This document shows, piece by piece, positions 1-11,400 of a stretch of 64,000 nt of DNA. The DNA is from Asparagopsis taxiformis. Lineage: Eukaryota > Rhodophyta > Florideophyceae > Bonnemaisoniales > Bonnemaisoniaceae. Position 1 is the stretch's first letter, and every line of letters starts with the position of its first letter. The position numbers were made by a program, and so were the translations under genes. The DNA is taken from NCBI GenBank assembly GCA_030407315.1, contig JALQPE010001936.1, positions 35,017-99,016 of the forward strand, given 5' to 3'. The notes beneath the pieces were generated by a model that was not told the origin of the DNA, made no database searches, and saw nothing but the letters and a program-made list of their open reading frames with translations.

Positions 1-275
1 GGGGACTGTGACAGAATATCTACTGCCACCATGCCTGCAGCAGACAGCACACCGGCTATGTGCTGTGTCTGGTTTTACGCTCTGAAAGGAGGAAGGAATA
101 CGTGTATCCAGCTAAACGACGGCGAGTTGGAATTGTCTTGGAATCGGGCCAATATTGTTGTTGGGACCTAAATTATAAAATGTTTGGTGAAATTTTTCGT
201 TGCCATTACATCGCACCAGTGCATCTTTCGAGACGCTTTACATTTCTCAACCACGGATCGGCTACGCCGCAACCA
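1..275. other. unassigned left edge
   Basis: No gene can be supported here. The first bases read GGGGAC followed by TGTGACAG, which resembles a polypurine tract next to an LTR start (compare GGGGAC/TGTAGCC at 53331-53342). A TATAAAA lies at about 175-181. No second LTR copy is visible, so this stays unassigned. Confidence 0.3.
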
Positions 276-277
276 CA

Positions 278-3200
278 CCACGTCAATCCAGCATATCGGC
301 TTATTGACGTCCGAGTTCACCTCGCCACTATTTCACACTAATCCACCCATTACGCCGCAATCTATCCGCGTGCCAGACAAATCGCTCCTCGTTCGACCTT
401 TTCACTGCCGACGCGCTTGGCCATCAGTTAGTTTCCAAATCTGTAAACACCATCCATGTCACATGCCCAACGCAATGTATCATCTATCTCTCGAGTTGAA
501 TGGCATCACTCCATAATTCTAGTCCACCCTTGTCCTTGTATCTACCAAACACAACACAATACAATACCGTCACCTCTACCGCCTCAACACAGTTTTGTCT
601 CACCCTCAAACTTCTCTTTATACCAACCGCCTACCATTCATCTATGCTACCTATATCCTACTCCATCACTCCCATTCCACCTACTGCTTCTTCCTCTTAC
701 AAATCCCATGCACGCATTTCGCCCCCCGAACACACACCCAAAACGGATCCTGCCCACAGCGCTTCCCAATCCCCATCGGTGTCACACACACCCTCTTCCT
801 CCTCGTCCCCGCACACACCAGCCTCCTCCCACAGATTTTCCACTCTCTCGACACGACCCTCCCTTCCCAACAATCTTCGAGCACCTCCTCCGAATGCATC
901 GCAGCTCCCGTTCACACCCGCTCATGCTACTCCGTCCAACGCACGATCCACCCAGTCCAATGGGCTTCATGCAAATACGCCTCCCCCTAAAACGCGTCGC
1001 GCACACCAATCCCCGCGCACAAACAGACCCCCGTCCCAGACAGCTTCCACCTGCCCCGATCAAACGTCTCCGGCATCTTCCGTTTGCGCACATCAGCCCG
1101 TTCTTACAAACTGCAAACGGATTCTGGCCACACTGCTCACGCACACCAGCTGGTTTCACGCACCGTCGATCATTTCTAGGTCCCACGCATCGCAGATTCT
1201 CGGCACACATGAAATCACGAGATGTACATGATCCACCAACCAGCAACAGGCGGGTTGCGGCACTTACCATTCTCACAGATCAGCCCGTTCTGACAAACTG
1301 CAAACGGATTCTGGCCACACTGCTCACGCACACCAGCTGGTTTCACGCACCGTCGATCATTTCTAGGTCCCACGCATCGCAGATTCTCGGCACACATGAA
1401 ATCACGAGATGTACATGATCCACCAACAGCAACAGGCGGGTTGCGGCACGCCCCATTCTCGCAGATCAGCCCGTTCTGACAAACTGCAAACGGATTCTGG
1501 CCACACTGCTCACGTACACCTGCAGGTTTCACGCATCGTCGATCATTTCTAGGTCCCACGCATCGCAGATTCGCTGCACACATGAATTCACGAGATGTAC
1601 ACGATCCACCAGCGGCGACAGGCGGGTTGCGACAAGCCCCATTCTCGCAGATCAACCCATTACGACAGACAGAAAACGGCTCCTCTCCGCATCTACCCCC
1701 CACTTTCTTCTCAATCCCCCCACATCTCCGATTCCCCCCATTCCCAACACACACAAACGGCTCCTCGCACACCACCGTATCCAACTCACACGACCCCCCG
1801 CGCTCGACAATAGGCTTCTGACACCTCCCATCTACACACTCAAATTCATCTTCGCATACCCAGTACGGATCCTCACCGCATCGCTTCCCAAGCCCCATCA
1901 GCTCGTTGCAACGCTCCTGATTTGGCGGCCCAACACACATCATGTTGCCCGCACACACATCGTCACGCCCCCGCATGCCCGCCCACGTCCAATCAGCGGT
2001 TTGCAGCATACTCCCTCGAAACAGTCCAGACCCTCTTTGCACACCCAGTACGGATCCTGCCCGCAGCGCCCGTTCACCCCCATCGCTTTGTTGCACTTCT
2101 TCCTATTCACTGGACCAACGCATGTGAGACCCGCACCGCATACAGACCCCTTTGCGTTGCACGAGCCCCATCGCTTGATAACAGCTGCTCGAGCAGACAG
2201 CTTGTGGTCGCGGTCGCCTTCGGATTGCTGCAAAGACAGACCGGCATCACACTGCGTTACACAACAAGTTAGCATCAACGTGAGCAAAATGCTCACCGTG
2301 CAGAAGTAAACCATCGTTGGTTGCACTGTAGTTTGTTTCGAAATGGAAAGCGCGTTATACTCGTTCCAATGCGACAGCAAAAGCAGGAATGGCGCTGGGA
2401 CTCGATGACTCTATTCGCATGGTGCGCTGCGCAACTGCTGCTTATAAACCTGCAGCCGGCCGCCCAGCGATACCAATATCAGAGGAGAGGGATGTGTTTG
2501 TGGTGAATTGATGATCAATCAATCAGTGTGGTGCGCCTTGTAACAAGTTGCATTTGATCCAGCCCGATTACCCATGCTTATTCACGGGACATCCATTGGC
2601 AACCGCACAGTGCAATGTCGCTGCGAGCGCGGCGGACTGCGAACAGTCTGTCATCTCGCTTTTGGCACGGGGGGATGGATGTGGCAGTTGTCGCATAGTA
2701 GTGCAAATCTTTCCTTGCCGAATGAATTTGTTGGTGGTGAAGACAGTGGAGGCAAGTTTATTATTTCGCGACGTCGCTGGACGGGTTGGGTGTTGTATCG
2801 CATTGCAATGAATTGAGTCGTGTTGGAGTGGCGGGAAGGAGATGATAATTACCGTTCGAGCAGCAGGTGTGAGGTTGACAGATGAGGGTAGTGTTGAGGG
2901 AATTACAGAAGTAGATCAATTTGAAATATGGAAAGAAAGTTATGTATGTAATTACTCGCTAAAACTGATTACAACGAAAGTTTCAGAGCAGATTTGGTCG
3001 GGGAAAAGTTATGACGGCCTCGCGTATGTGGGAGTGCAGGGCTCTATCAGTGGGAAGCGATATGCGTCCATTTACAGGTCATTCCACTAGTCAGAACCTG
3101 TAGACGGCCGGGTCGTTGGCTTTGTGGCATGGAAGCCAGGTTCTTTAGGGTTGAACCTGTGGCATAGAGTTCGGGTTAAGTTTGTTAGTCCCCCTTCGTT

Positions 3201-3858
3201 AAACGCAATGAAAAGGTATTGCCTTGTCTCTAGCTAGAGGCTAAGTCTTTCTAATTTTTCCATATGTGTAGTCAGAAGTTGTAGCGGTCCGTGATCTCCA
3301 GGCGAAATGATGTCTCGTTGCCACAGTTAGTGATAGCTATATGGTCGATCTGTCGGATGGGGAAGATGTCCACATCCGATCCATGTTGACAAGGTATGAA
3401 GCATCCACGTGTACAGTAACACGTGTACAGGGATGTTGACAACATGCCATAAACATCCTTCGTTGAAAGTAAGCCAATATTAGGCAATTCAGGAAATTAT
3501 ATATCCAGTGTTGGCAAAGGGGCATGTCATAAGGGCGGTACTAGCTCAGGACCACTCAACTTGATATTTTCAATAAACTATCAAATACTGTTCCCAGGAG
3601 TTTAGAAAATCCATTGTAGGCCAAGTTTCCGGACCAAGTACACCACAACCACACTTGTGAGAACTCCATTGGCATAAAAAACCTGCCAGCCACCACCGCC
3701 GTCACACCGTCACACATCAGTCCACGTGGCGACACGATCCATGGCACAGTGCGTTTCACCAACGTACCAAACCGACAACCCTACTTTGCAGATACGCCCC
3801 TGGTATGTTCATGACCAATAGACATTTACAACACACATTCGCATTCTTCCTTCGCCCG
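278..3858. repeat. left arm of 3.6-kb inverted duplication
   Basis: This stretch is the reverse complement of 18910-22675 at very high identity. The last shared bases at the inner edge are the run ending ...TTCGCCCG (3858). At the outer edge similarity fades near 270-280. The arm contains the broken copy of the Cys-rich gene and its promoter region, plus about 1.4 kb of flanking DNA downstream of 2400. Short reading frames such as 2842-3090 (+, 82 aa) are conserved in both arms, but at this identity that does not prove coding. The arm is about 186 bp shorter than its partner because one 62-codon repeat unit is missing from the gene. Confidence 0.9.
681..2314 (-). pseudogene. broken copy of secreted Cys-rich repeat protein
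   Basis: This is the inverted paralogue of the intact gene at 20455-22275. The start codon equivalent is ATG at 2314 and the signal peptide is intact. Three single-base differences break the frame. A G run is shortened from six to five near 1970. One extra G sits near 1244, in the codons before a GGSC motif. A T run (A run in sense) is shortened from five to four near 837. The central array has three near-identical 62-aa units here and four in the other copy. All three changes lie in or next to short homopolymers, so either decay or sequencing indels could explain them. Family function is unknown; the protein was presumably secreted. Confidence 0.8.
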
Positions 3859-4959
3859 CTGTGCGTAGACAGCCGGATAAAGCACACTACTGAAGTGTTT
3901 ACTAGACACAGACCCTACCGACCTCGTGCACGTACACACATTGCGTGAAACATTTCCACATCTCGAGCATCGCTGTTTGCTTTTCACATTGCACTCAATG
4001 GATCCAACAATTGTCCTCTTTCTAGGTCTTCCTCGCGGTCGTGGCAGAACAAGTGGAAGATACATCTCAGATGTTCTCGGGATGGACAAAAGTATACATA
4101 TGGGAGGTACCTCGTAGAATGGGAGGTCTGAGTACTGTTCTTTGGAAAGTTTCGTGCTGTAATACTTCTACAAGAGCGAATTAAGGTCAATTGACCCTGA
4201 ATTGCACAATTGAATTGCATGAATACAAGGAAACGAAATCGCTCACCACCTACCACATGAGCAGGTTCTAGACTCTGTATCCACGACATAGCTTACAAGC
4301 TCGCGGTATCTAGAGCGAACAATTCCGGAAGGTTCATGAGTTATTTGTAAAGGTGACGCCGTTTCCAGATTTACTAGCTTCTGCATCGAAGATCTTAAGC
4401 TTATTTGAAACAGCAGAGGCTATATAACTTTATGCAATCTCGAATGCTTTTCTAGTGCTGATTGTATGGCGTTTCAAGTATGTTTCAACAAGCAGAACGA
4501 ACGCAGTAACAATTGACGCTTGACGTAGCGCTATGTTGGCATTATTCATCGACTCAACCCCTCGTGTGGTAGACTTACGGTACATTCCACATCTCAAGAC
4601 TGGAAAGTGCTCCTCAAATGGTATTTCAGAGCCATAACCTATACCTGGTAGGGATCACTGCAGAGTCAATTCTCGCAGATCTGCCTCGCTGAAGCATTTA
4701 ATTTCTCTTGCATATATCTTCTCGGTGGAGTTGTCGGCATTCTTCAGTATGTTCACACACCTGTGAACAGAACAAAAAAATGTTTCGCACATGGTAGGAA
4801 CTTTTTGATTGCGCTCTGCGCACCCTTGTCTTGATCGGTAACGATCTATGTGAAAGGTTTGTTAATGTCTAGACAAGTGGATGCGTACTATAGAAACATG
4901 TTCCATTTCTCTAACCACATTCATTGTCGGCTATCAGCATGGAACACAGGAGGACATGT
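3859..4959. other. spacer between inverted arm and TIR element
   Basis: About 1.1 kb of AT-moderate DNA with no convincing gene and no visible similarity to the spacer on the other side (18175-18909). The only structure seen is a 12-bp palindrome GGTCAATTGACC at 4185-4196. Confidence 0.4.
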
Positions 4960-5703
4960 TGTAGGACCAGCCGGGGTGGCGATCGCTAAGGGAGTTCTAG
5001 AATTGCAGCCGTGTCAGGGCGAGGTGAACCGTAACGCGCTGGTTGAACTTGCGTTCGCGCGTCGCTCGGTCGCGCTGGCAAACGGGTGGTACAACGGCGG
5101 AACCCGTAAGGAACGATCGCAACACGCGATTCGCGGGCCGGCGCAAGCCGTGATCTCAGGGTGAGATCACCGAGTAAACTCGAGCACAACGCGATCCACA
5201 CAGGGGTCGTAAATCCCTGGCCTAGTGGCGTGCGACGCAACGCGCGCTATCGCGGTGCGACGCGGTTCGACGATCGGTTTATGCGCAGCGCGCACGCGAA
5301 CGTCGGCGATCGTGAGCAACCCGCACGCAACGTTTCAACGCAATCGGTCCTCGCGATTCGCTAAACGCTTAACTCGTAGCTGCGAAGATGCTGTCTGTTT
5401 ATTGGTAAGGTGCGAAGCAGAACAACCATTAGTTGCTAACTACCTAGGAAAGGTTGTCCTTGCGCGGCGGCCGGCGGCCGCTCGCTCGCACGCAAAAAGG
5501 GAAATATTTGGGAAAAAGACTTTCGTCATAAAAAACCCAAAAAGGGAAAATAAAGGGAAATTCGCAAAAGGCGCTACACGTGGCGCCAAGCTCGCAGGTT
5601 CGTTCGCGCGCACGCGTTCGTTCAGGCGCGCCGTGACACGTAATCGGATCGCTACGCGTACGCTCGCTTACTAACTAACTAATTCGCGGATGCATGCGGA
5701 CTC
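4960..5703 (+). repeat. left terminal inverted repeat
   Basis: GC- and CpG-rich 744-bp repeat, the inverse of 16761-18174 minus the solo LTR. Shared blocks include GTGATCTCAGGGTGAGATCACC near 5150-5171, itself palindromic, and the AAAAGGGAAAATA run near 5536-5552. Identity is visibly lower than between the outer 3.6-kb arms, so this repeat pair is older. Confidence 0.7.
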
Positions 5704-5800
5704 AGGCAGACGCAGTCATTACGAGCGCGCGCGCGTCGACCGAATAAATTGTACCACACATGTCTCCTGGCAACATCACTGCTGTACAGCGAGAAAGTAG

Positions 5801-6484
5801 TGTCGTACCGCCTGGCGGTCCTCGTTGATCGAGCCGTGTCGCTTCCCTATTGGGTACCCACTTACGGGATGTGCCAATCAGAAGGCACCAGCCAACTGGC
5901 GTGTTTCCTATACTTAGGACAGCTAAGGCTGACAAATAACCCCACCCGGGCCTATCGGCCCCGGCCAAGACCCCACAAGGGGCAAATTTTAACTTAGGCT
6001 GATCAGCCATACATTACAATGTAAGCCTATTGGCAATGACCTCGCGGGTAGGCGAGCGCCAGTAATTGGGTTCTGATTGGTCACTAACTGGATATTTATT
6101 CCTAACCACTAACCCTAGCTTACAGTAGACTTAGTATAAAACGGCCACTGGAATAGCCAGTAGGCACGGTTTCTAGAGTAACGTAAACTCAAGTGGAATT
6201 ACGACCCACAGGAACAGTGTTCGCATACCTATTGTTCAACCCCTCTCCGGGAAAACCTTAGGGTTAGCCAACAGCTCGACGGATTACGTCATCTTGCTCC
6301 ATTAATACGCCTCTCGCGTGAGCACCCCTTTGTCACACAACCCCCTCCGGGTAACGACACCTTCTCTCTCACGAGACTACCCGCTGGGTACCTATAAGGT
6401 TCATCTGCTCTACCACTTCCTCTACCGAGGCTCGGGACACCTGTCGGGTGGTTTGCCGCTCTAGCGGATTTTCTACCTGCTACA
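5801..6484 (+). repeat. Gypsy-1 5' LTR
   Basis: TG...CA boundaries, 684 bp. A TATAAAA box at 6135-6141 is the likely promoter element. A sequence block around TTAGTATAAAA recurs in the solo LTR at 17105-17762 and in the LTR of the element at 36190. Confidence 0.95.
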
Positions 6485-6485
6485 T

Positions 6486-6503
6486 TGGTCTCTCGACCTA
6501 GAA
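6486..6503 (+). other. Gypsy-1 primer binding site
   Basis: TGGTCTCTCGACCTAGAA starts one base after the 5' LTR. It has the TGG expected as complement of a tRNA CCA end, and complementarity would place a C at tRNA position 61. I did not assign the tRNA species. Confidence 0.6.
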
Positions 6504-6561
6504 CCTTGTACCCTCGGGTAACTCTCTTTGAGAGAAATTTTCCTTCACAATCATCTTCACG

Positions 6562-8487
6562 ATGCCTCGTAACCCTACAGCGGGACCCTCTAGTGAGGAC
6601 ATAGCGCCTGCCAGCGACTTATCCGATTCGGATCTGATCGCCGAAGAAGGCGTGGTGATTAACACCCTGCAAGACCGAGCCGACCGAATCTTCAACGAAC
6701 GGTTGGAAGAGTTCAAGGCTGAATTCAGCACCGTCGTCGAGAAGACTGTTCAAGACCGCAGGGCGGAAATCGTAGACGCTACGGTCGAAACCGTCATGGA
6801 ACTGGTCGAGCCAAAGCTGATGGCCGCCAGCCGAGAAGCCACCCAAGATCGGGACGCCGAGTTCCTAGCGGAAACCTGGAATCAGGTCAAAGCCGAATTC
6901 GCTAAACGCGTATCCCTTTTGGAAACTCGTCTGGAGGAGCTTTCGATTCACGGCTTTAGTGCCAGTCCATTAGGACAACAGGAGTTTCCTGCTCGCCGCA
7001 TCCGATCGGCTGACTTCCCTGACCCTACATCCGGTAGGGAGGAAGAAGAAGATCCCCGATTGGATCAAGTCGCGGAAGCAACCCGACACCTGTCGGACCG
7101 TGTCGACGCCCTCGCCGAATCACTATCCCAAACAGGGAATATCTCTCGCACGAGACAGCACACTCGTGCCACCGGATCTGTACCGGAAAACCCCTCGTGG
7201 GATGATGAAGAAGGACCTCTTGAGGAAGGCTTAGTGCCTTTGAAGGCCCGCGAACCCGCATTCGACCTAGTGGTCTCCTATCGGTACTACCGACTCAAGA
7301 ACAAGTCCCTAACGACCGATACCCCAACGGGTAAATCAAGAAGCTTGTATAAGCTAACGGAGAAGATCCGTAATTTCAACGCGTCATTCACGCCGTTCGA
7401 TGGTACGGAACCCATCGATATCCTCCGGTTCCTCGCGGAATTTCAAGATGCATGTGATTCATGCGGAGTCTCGGAGGGAGAAGCTACCAAGTTACTCAAG
7501 TATTTCCTGGAAGGAGAACCTCAACGGTTTATCGCCGCTGAGGCGCGAAAGCGCAAGCTTCTCAACCACCTGCACCAGCAGATCACTTGGCCTCAAGCCG
7601 TTAACGCCCTTCTGGCTCGCTACGCAACGGACAATGTCCTAGCGGACGCATATGACGCAGTAACGCGTATACGGCAAGGGCCGGATGAGGACGAAGCTGC
7701 CTACGCAGACAGACTGCAGGACGCTGCACTCCTGTGTGCGAACGTCTTCTCGGAAAGAGACTTGGTCAACTATTACCTCAAGGGCCTACGCCCAGAGGTT
7801 AAACACACCGTCAAGGTGACTATAGGCCGCAGTGGCGGAGAAGATTTTCTTGCTGTCCGTAACCTTGCTAAAGGACTCGGGGACTCTCTACGAGCTTCGC
7901 TACCCGCAAAGCCGAAGGCTTACCCTACTCGGGAAATCGCGGAACGTAAACGCAAAGCGTTGCTCGCCACCGTACCCGGAGAACCGGCTGTGATACCGCG
8001 GACCCCGCCGCCGACCTTACCTTCCCCTACCGGGAACCCAATGGGCGCGCCAATGCAGGCCCCTACCCTAACGGGAGAACATCTTAAACTCGCTGAGAGT
8101 ATGATCCCCGAAGGGGCTGTTACTTGGAGATGCTCTGGCTGTCGCCAACCGGGGCATGTGTTGTACACTTGCCCTTACCTACCACCCTCAGTGGGAATTT
8201 ACTTCGCCTTTGCGAACTACGCTTACCAGCAAGAACCGGAGCAGGTTATGCGCCGCCAACAGCGCCAGTCCAATCGGTTCAACCGAAAAAGGGATTACCC
8301 TAAAGCCGTGCTCCAACGGTCAAACCCTCCAACACGCATGGTTGCGTTCGCCGATGACGAAAATCATCCCAAATTGGGCCCTCTGAGGCGAGACGTTTTA
8401 GAACGTAACGGATCTTCCGTAACGGCTCAAGACGTTGCCGACGCCTTGGAAACCTCCGACGACTCCGACACGTCGTCGGAAAACTAA
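6562..8487 (+). CDS. gag: Gypsy-1 Gag polyprotein
   Basis: This 641-aa structural protein would form the virus-like particle and package element RNA. The start is the first ATG after the 5' LTR (77 bp downstream). The N-terminus is acidic and helical (about residues 40-130, coiled-coil-like). A retrotransposon-gag capsid region spans roughly residues 270-420. A CCHC zinc knuckle follows with C524, C527, H532 and C537, and the tail is basic then acidic. The ORF is undamaged. Its stop codon overlaps the pol start codon as TAATG, with pol in the -1 frame, so the two are translationally linked in some way. Confidence 0.95.
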   Translation: MPRNPTAGPSSEDIAPASDLSDSDLIAEEGVVINTLQDRADRIFNERLEEFKAEFSTVVEKTVQDRRAEIVDATVETVMELVEPKLMAASREATQDRDAEFLAETWNQVKAEFAKRVSLLETRLEELSIHGFSASPLGQQEFPARRIRSADFPDPTSGREEEEDPRLDQVAEATRHLSDRVDALAESLSQTGNISRTRQHTRATGSVPENPSWDDEEGPLEEGLVPLKAREPAFDLVVSYRYYRLKNKSLTTDTPTGKSRSLYKLTEKIRNFNASFTPFDGTEPIDILRFLAEFQDACDSCGVSEGEATKLLKYFLEGEPQRFIAAEARKRKLLNHLHQQITWPQAVNALLARYATDNVLADAYDAVTRIRQGPDEDEAAYADRLQDAALLCANVFSERDLVNYYLKGLRPEVKHTVKVTIGRSGGEDFLAVRNLAKGLGDSLRASLPAKPKAYPTREIAERKRKALLATVPGEPAVIPRTPPPTLPSPTGNPMGAPMQAPTLTGEHLKLAESMIPEGAVTWRCSGCRQPGHVLYTCPYLPPSVGIYFAFANYAYQQEPEQVMRRQQRQSNRFNRKRDYPKAVLQRSNPPTRMVAFADDENHPKLGPLRRDVLERNGSSVTAQDVADALETSDDSDTSSEN

Positions 8488-11400
8488 TGACGGGGAGTGA
8501 GGTGTCGCACTCCCGTCAGGAGGTGGAGCGATTACGCTACTCGGTGGACATCTCACCACAACCACCTCCGCAGGAAAAGGCTGCAACTCCCTCTAGGGAC
8601 CAAAGTCTTTTCCAGACACCAACCCCTTCGGGTTCCCCCACAGGGACTCGAACCTCAAGGCCGAAAGCCTCATGCCTGCTTAAGGCCGCCCATTACGTAG
8701 TAATGGGTTCCATCGGACTCGATCCGTCAATTCTCACGCCCATGCGTATGGTGATGGACACCGGGTCCGGACCATCGGTCATCCATGAAAGGAGCTTACC
8801 CCACAATTGGGAACAATTCCAAGTCCCTACGGGGAAAGTTCCGCAACTGGCCGATGCTAACGGCAATCCTCTTCGGATAAAAGGCAAGATAATACTGTCA
8901 TTACAGTTAGGCCACAAGTCCTTTGAGGAAGAATTCTTCGTCGCGCCTAAGTTGGCCGTACCCCTCATCTTGGGAACTGGGGCAATGAATACCCACGTAG
9001 ACGCAATTAGGTGCCGGGCCCAACGAATTGATATTCACGACGGCGGATCGATAGCTATCCTAGTGATGTCGCCTACGCGTAAAACATCCCCCACCCTTTC
9101 GTGCTACGTGGATGCCTCGCGACCCTCTAATGGGATTAACTTAGACCGCCAACCTCATGGCATTCGATTGTCACAAAGTGTGAATGTTCCTCCGCGGAGT
9201 CAAGTAACAACTACTGTTGTATGTGCCGGTGGCGGCTTGAGTATACTCTCACCAAGAGATCGGATCCTTCACCGACATCGTGTCTCTATCCCGAATGGGG
9301 TTGCGGAAGTCATCCCGCGACAGGAATTCCTGACTATTTTAACTAACTTCGGTACATCCGACAAGTACCTCCCAAAGGGGACAATTATAGGCTATGCCCT
9401 TCGGGCACCCGAACGGCCAATGCGCCCCATGGCTCTCAGCCATTCTACCCCTTCCTCCCAAGAGGCCTCCACTATGGTGACTACTCTCCACCAGGAGCAA
9501 GAGGCCGAGGCCACCCAACCATCAAGCTGGAAGCAAGAAGTCTCTCTGGACCACCTTGGTCAAATCCCGTTGAGGGAACGCATCCTTAGCATGCTATCTC
9601 GACACGAGTCTATGTGGGATGGATCCCTAGGGGACATCCGCGCTACGGAACACCGAATCGACATAGTCGAAGGGAGCAAGCCTAGACGGCAACAACCCTA
9701 CCGGATGGGACCCGCTCGCCGAGAGATTGCCCGTAAGGAAATAACCAGCATGCTGGAAAAAGGAGTGATCGAACCGTCGACCTCCGAATGGGCTAGCCCA
9801 GTGGTTCTTGTCCCGAAGAAGGATGGTAAATTACGCTTTTGCGTCGACTACAGGGGTCTTAACGACATAACTGTCAATGATGTGTACCCCCTTCCACGAA
9901 TGGATGATTGTATTGACTCCCTCGGAGATGCTCAGGTATTCACCACATTGGATTGTAATTCTGGCTATTGGCAGATCCCTGTTGCACAGGACGACCGTGA
10001 CAAAACGGCATTCACCTCCCACTTGGGGACCTATCGCTTCAAGCGTTTGCCTTTTGGCTTAAAGAATGCTCCGGCAACGTTTCAACGTGCCATCGACATT
10101 ATTCTTAGCAGCGTTCGCTGGCAGACCTGTCTGATTTACTTAGACGATGTAATCGTATTCTCTCGGGGCGAGGCCGAACATCTCCACCATGTGGACCAAG
10201 TACTCTCCCTCCTACGGGAAGCAGGTGTCACCCTGAAGTTGACAAAGTGTCATTTCTTCGAAAAGAAGGTTGATTACCTGGGGCATGTCGTGATGCCAGG
10301 AAAGCTAGCTGTTGCACAGAACGCCACTTCGGCTATCGCTGACGCGATCTTTCCGCAAACGCCTACGCAAATGCGATCCTTCCTCGGAAGCTGTGGCGTC
10401 TTTCGACGATTCATCAAAGGGTATGCCGCAATTGCGCACCCCTTGAACGAAATGCTGACCAAAGACAGCCTCCCTAAATTCGGGAAAGAACCTCCTACCG
10501 AAGACCAACGCCGCGCGTTCAACGCTCTCAAAGAGGTCATGACCAAGCCGCCGATACTGGCTCTACCCAAGTTGGGTCAACCCTACACCGTAGACACGGA
10601 CGCTTCCGCATACCAAATAGGATGCGCTCTGCTTCAGCAGCAAGGGGGGGAGAACGATCTCAAGCCAATTGGCTATTGGTCGCGGACCTTGACTAAACCG
10701 GAAAGAGGTTACTCCCCTACGGAACGTGAATGTCTAGCCGTCGTATGGGCTGTCACTATCCTACGTCCATACTTGGAGCAAACAAAGTTTGTAGTCCGGA
10801 CAGACCATAACGCGCTGCGTTGGCTCATGAATATCAACGACCCTTCAGGGAGACTCTGCCGGTGGCGCCTCCGACTTGCGGAATTTGACTATCAAATAGT
10901 CTATCGACCCGGTCGGGTTCACCAACTACCGGACGCCCTTTCGCGTGTTGAAACTAACGGCGAGACGCCCGTCACTATTGACGATGAAATACCAACTCTG
11001 TTGGCCACGCACGCACCGCAAGGTGAAACATCCTTGGATGATGATACTGATGTTTGGTTCTACGACCTTTCTCTAGCAAGAGACCACGCCAAGGAGGCGC
11101 CTAGTCGCAACGGTACACCCGTCTTGACAACTCATCCGCAAACGGAAAACTACTGCCCGATAACTCTCCAAGAGTGGCTCGAAGAGCAACGAACAGACGA
11201 CTTCTGTCAACAGGCCCTGGCCTCGCAGAAGTCTGACTCTCTCTTCTTCGAAGACGAAGACGGTGTCCTTTGTAGGAAGTCCAAATTGGACGGGTCATCC
11301 CAAATTGTAGTACCTAAAGCCTTACGGCAACGTCTATTGACGATGTGCCACCACGGCATATTGGCAGGACATCCTGGTCAGAACCGCATGTACGACACGA

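Noticed and set aside
1..275. Possible 3' LTR starting at base 7 after GGGGAC
   Set aside because: No partner LTR, no target duplication and no internal region are in the window; a six-base resemblance to a polypurine tract is too little.
456..1418. Long plus-strand frames over the left Cys-rich copy, and minus-strand frames over the right copy (20949-22454)
   Set aside because: They are antisense shadows of the Cys-rich repeat gene; their His/Pro/Ser repeats follow the 62-codon module on the other strand.
2842..3090. 82-aa frame conserved in both inverted arms (also 19926-19678 on the minus strand)
   Set aside because: The arms are nearly identical, so conservation gives no coding signal; there is no motif or promoter.
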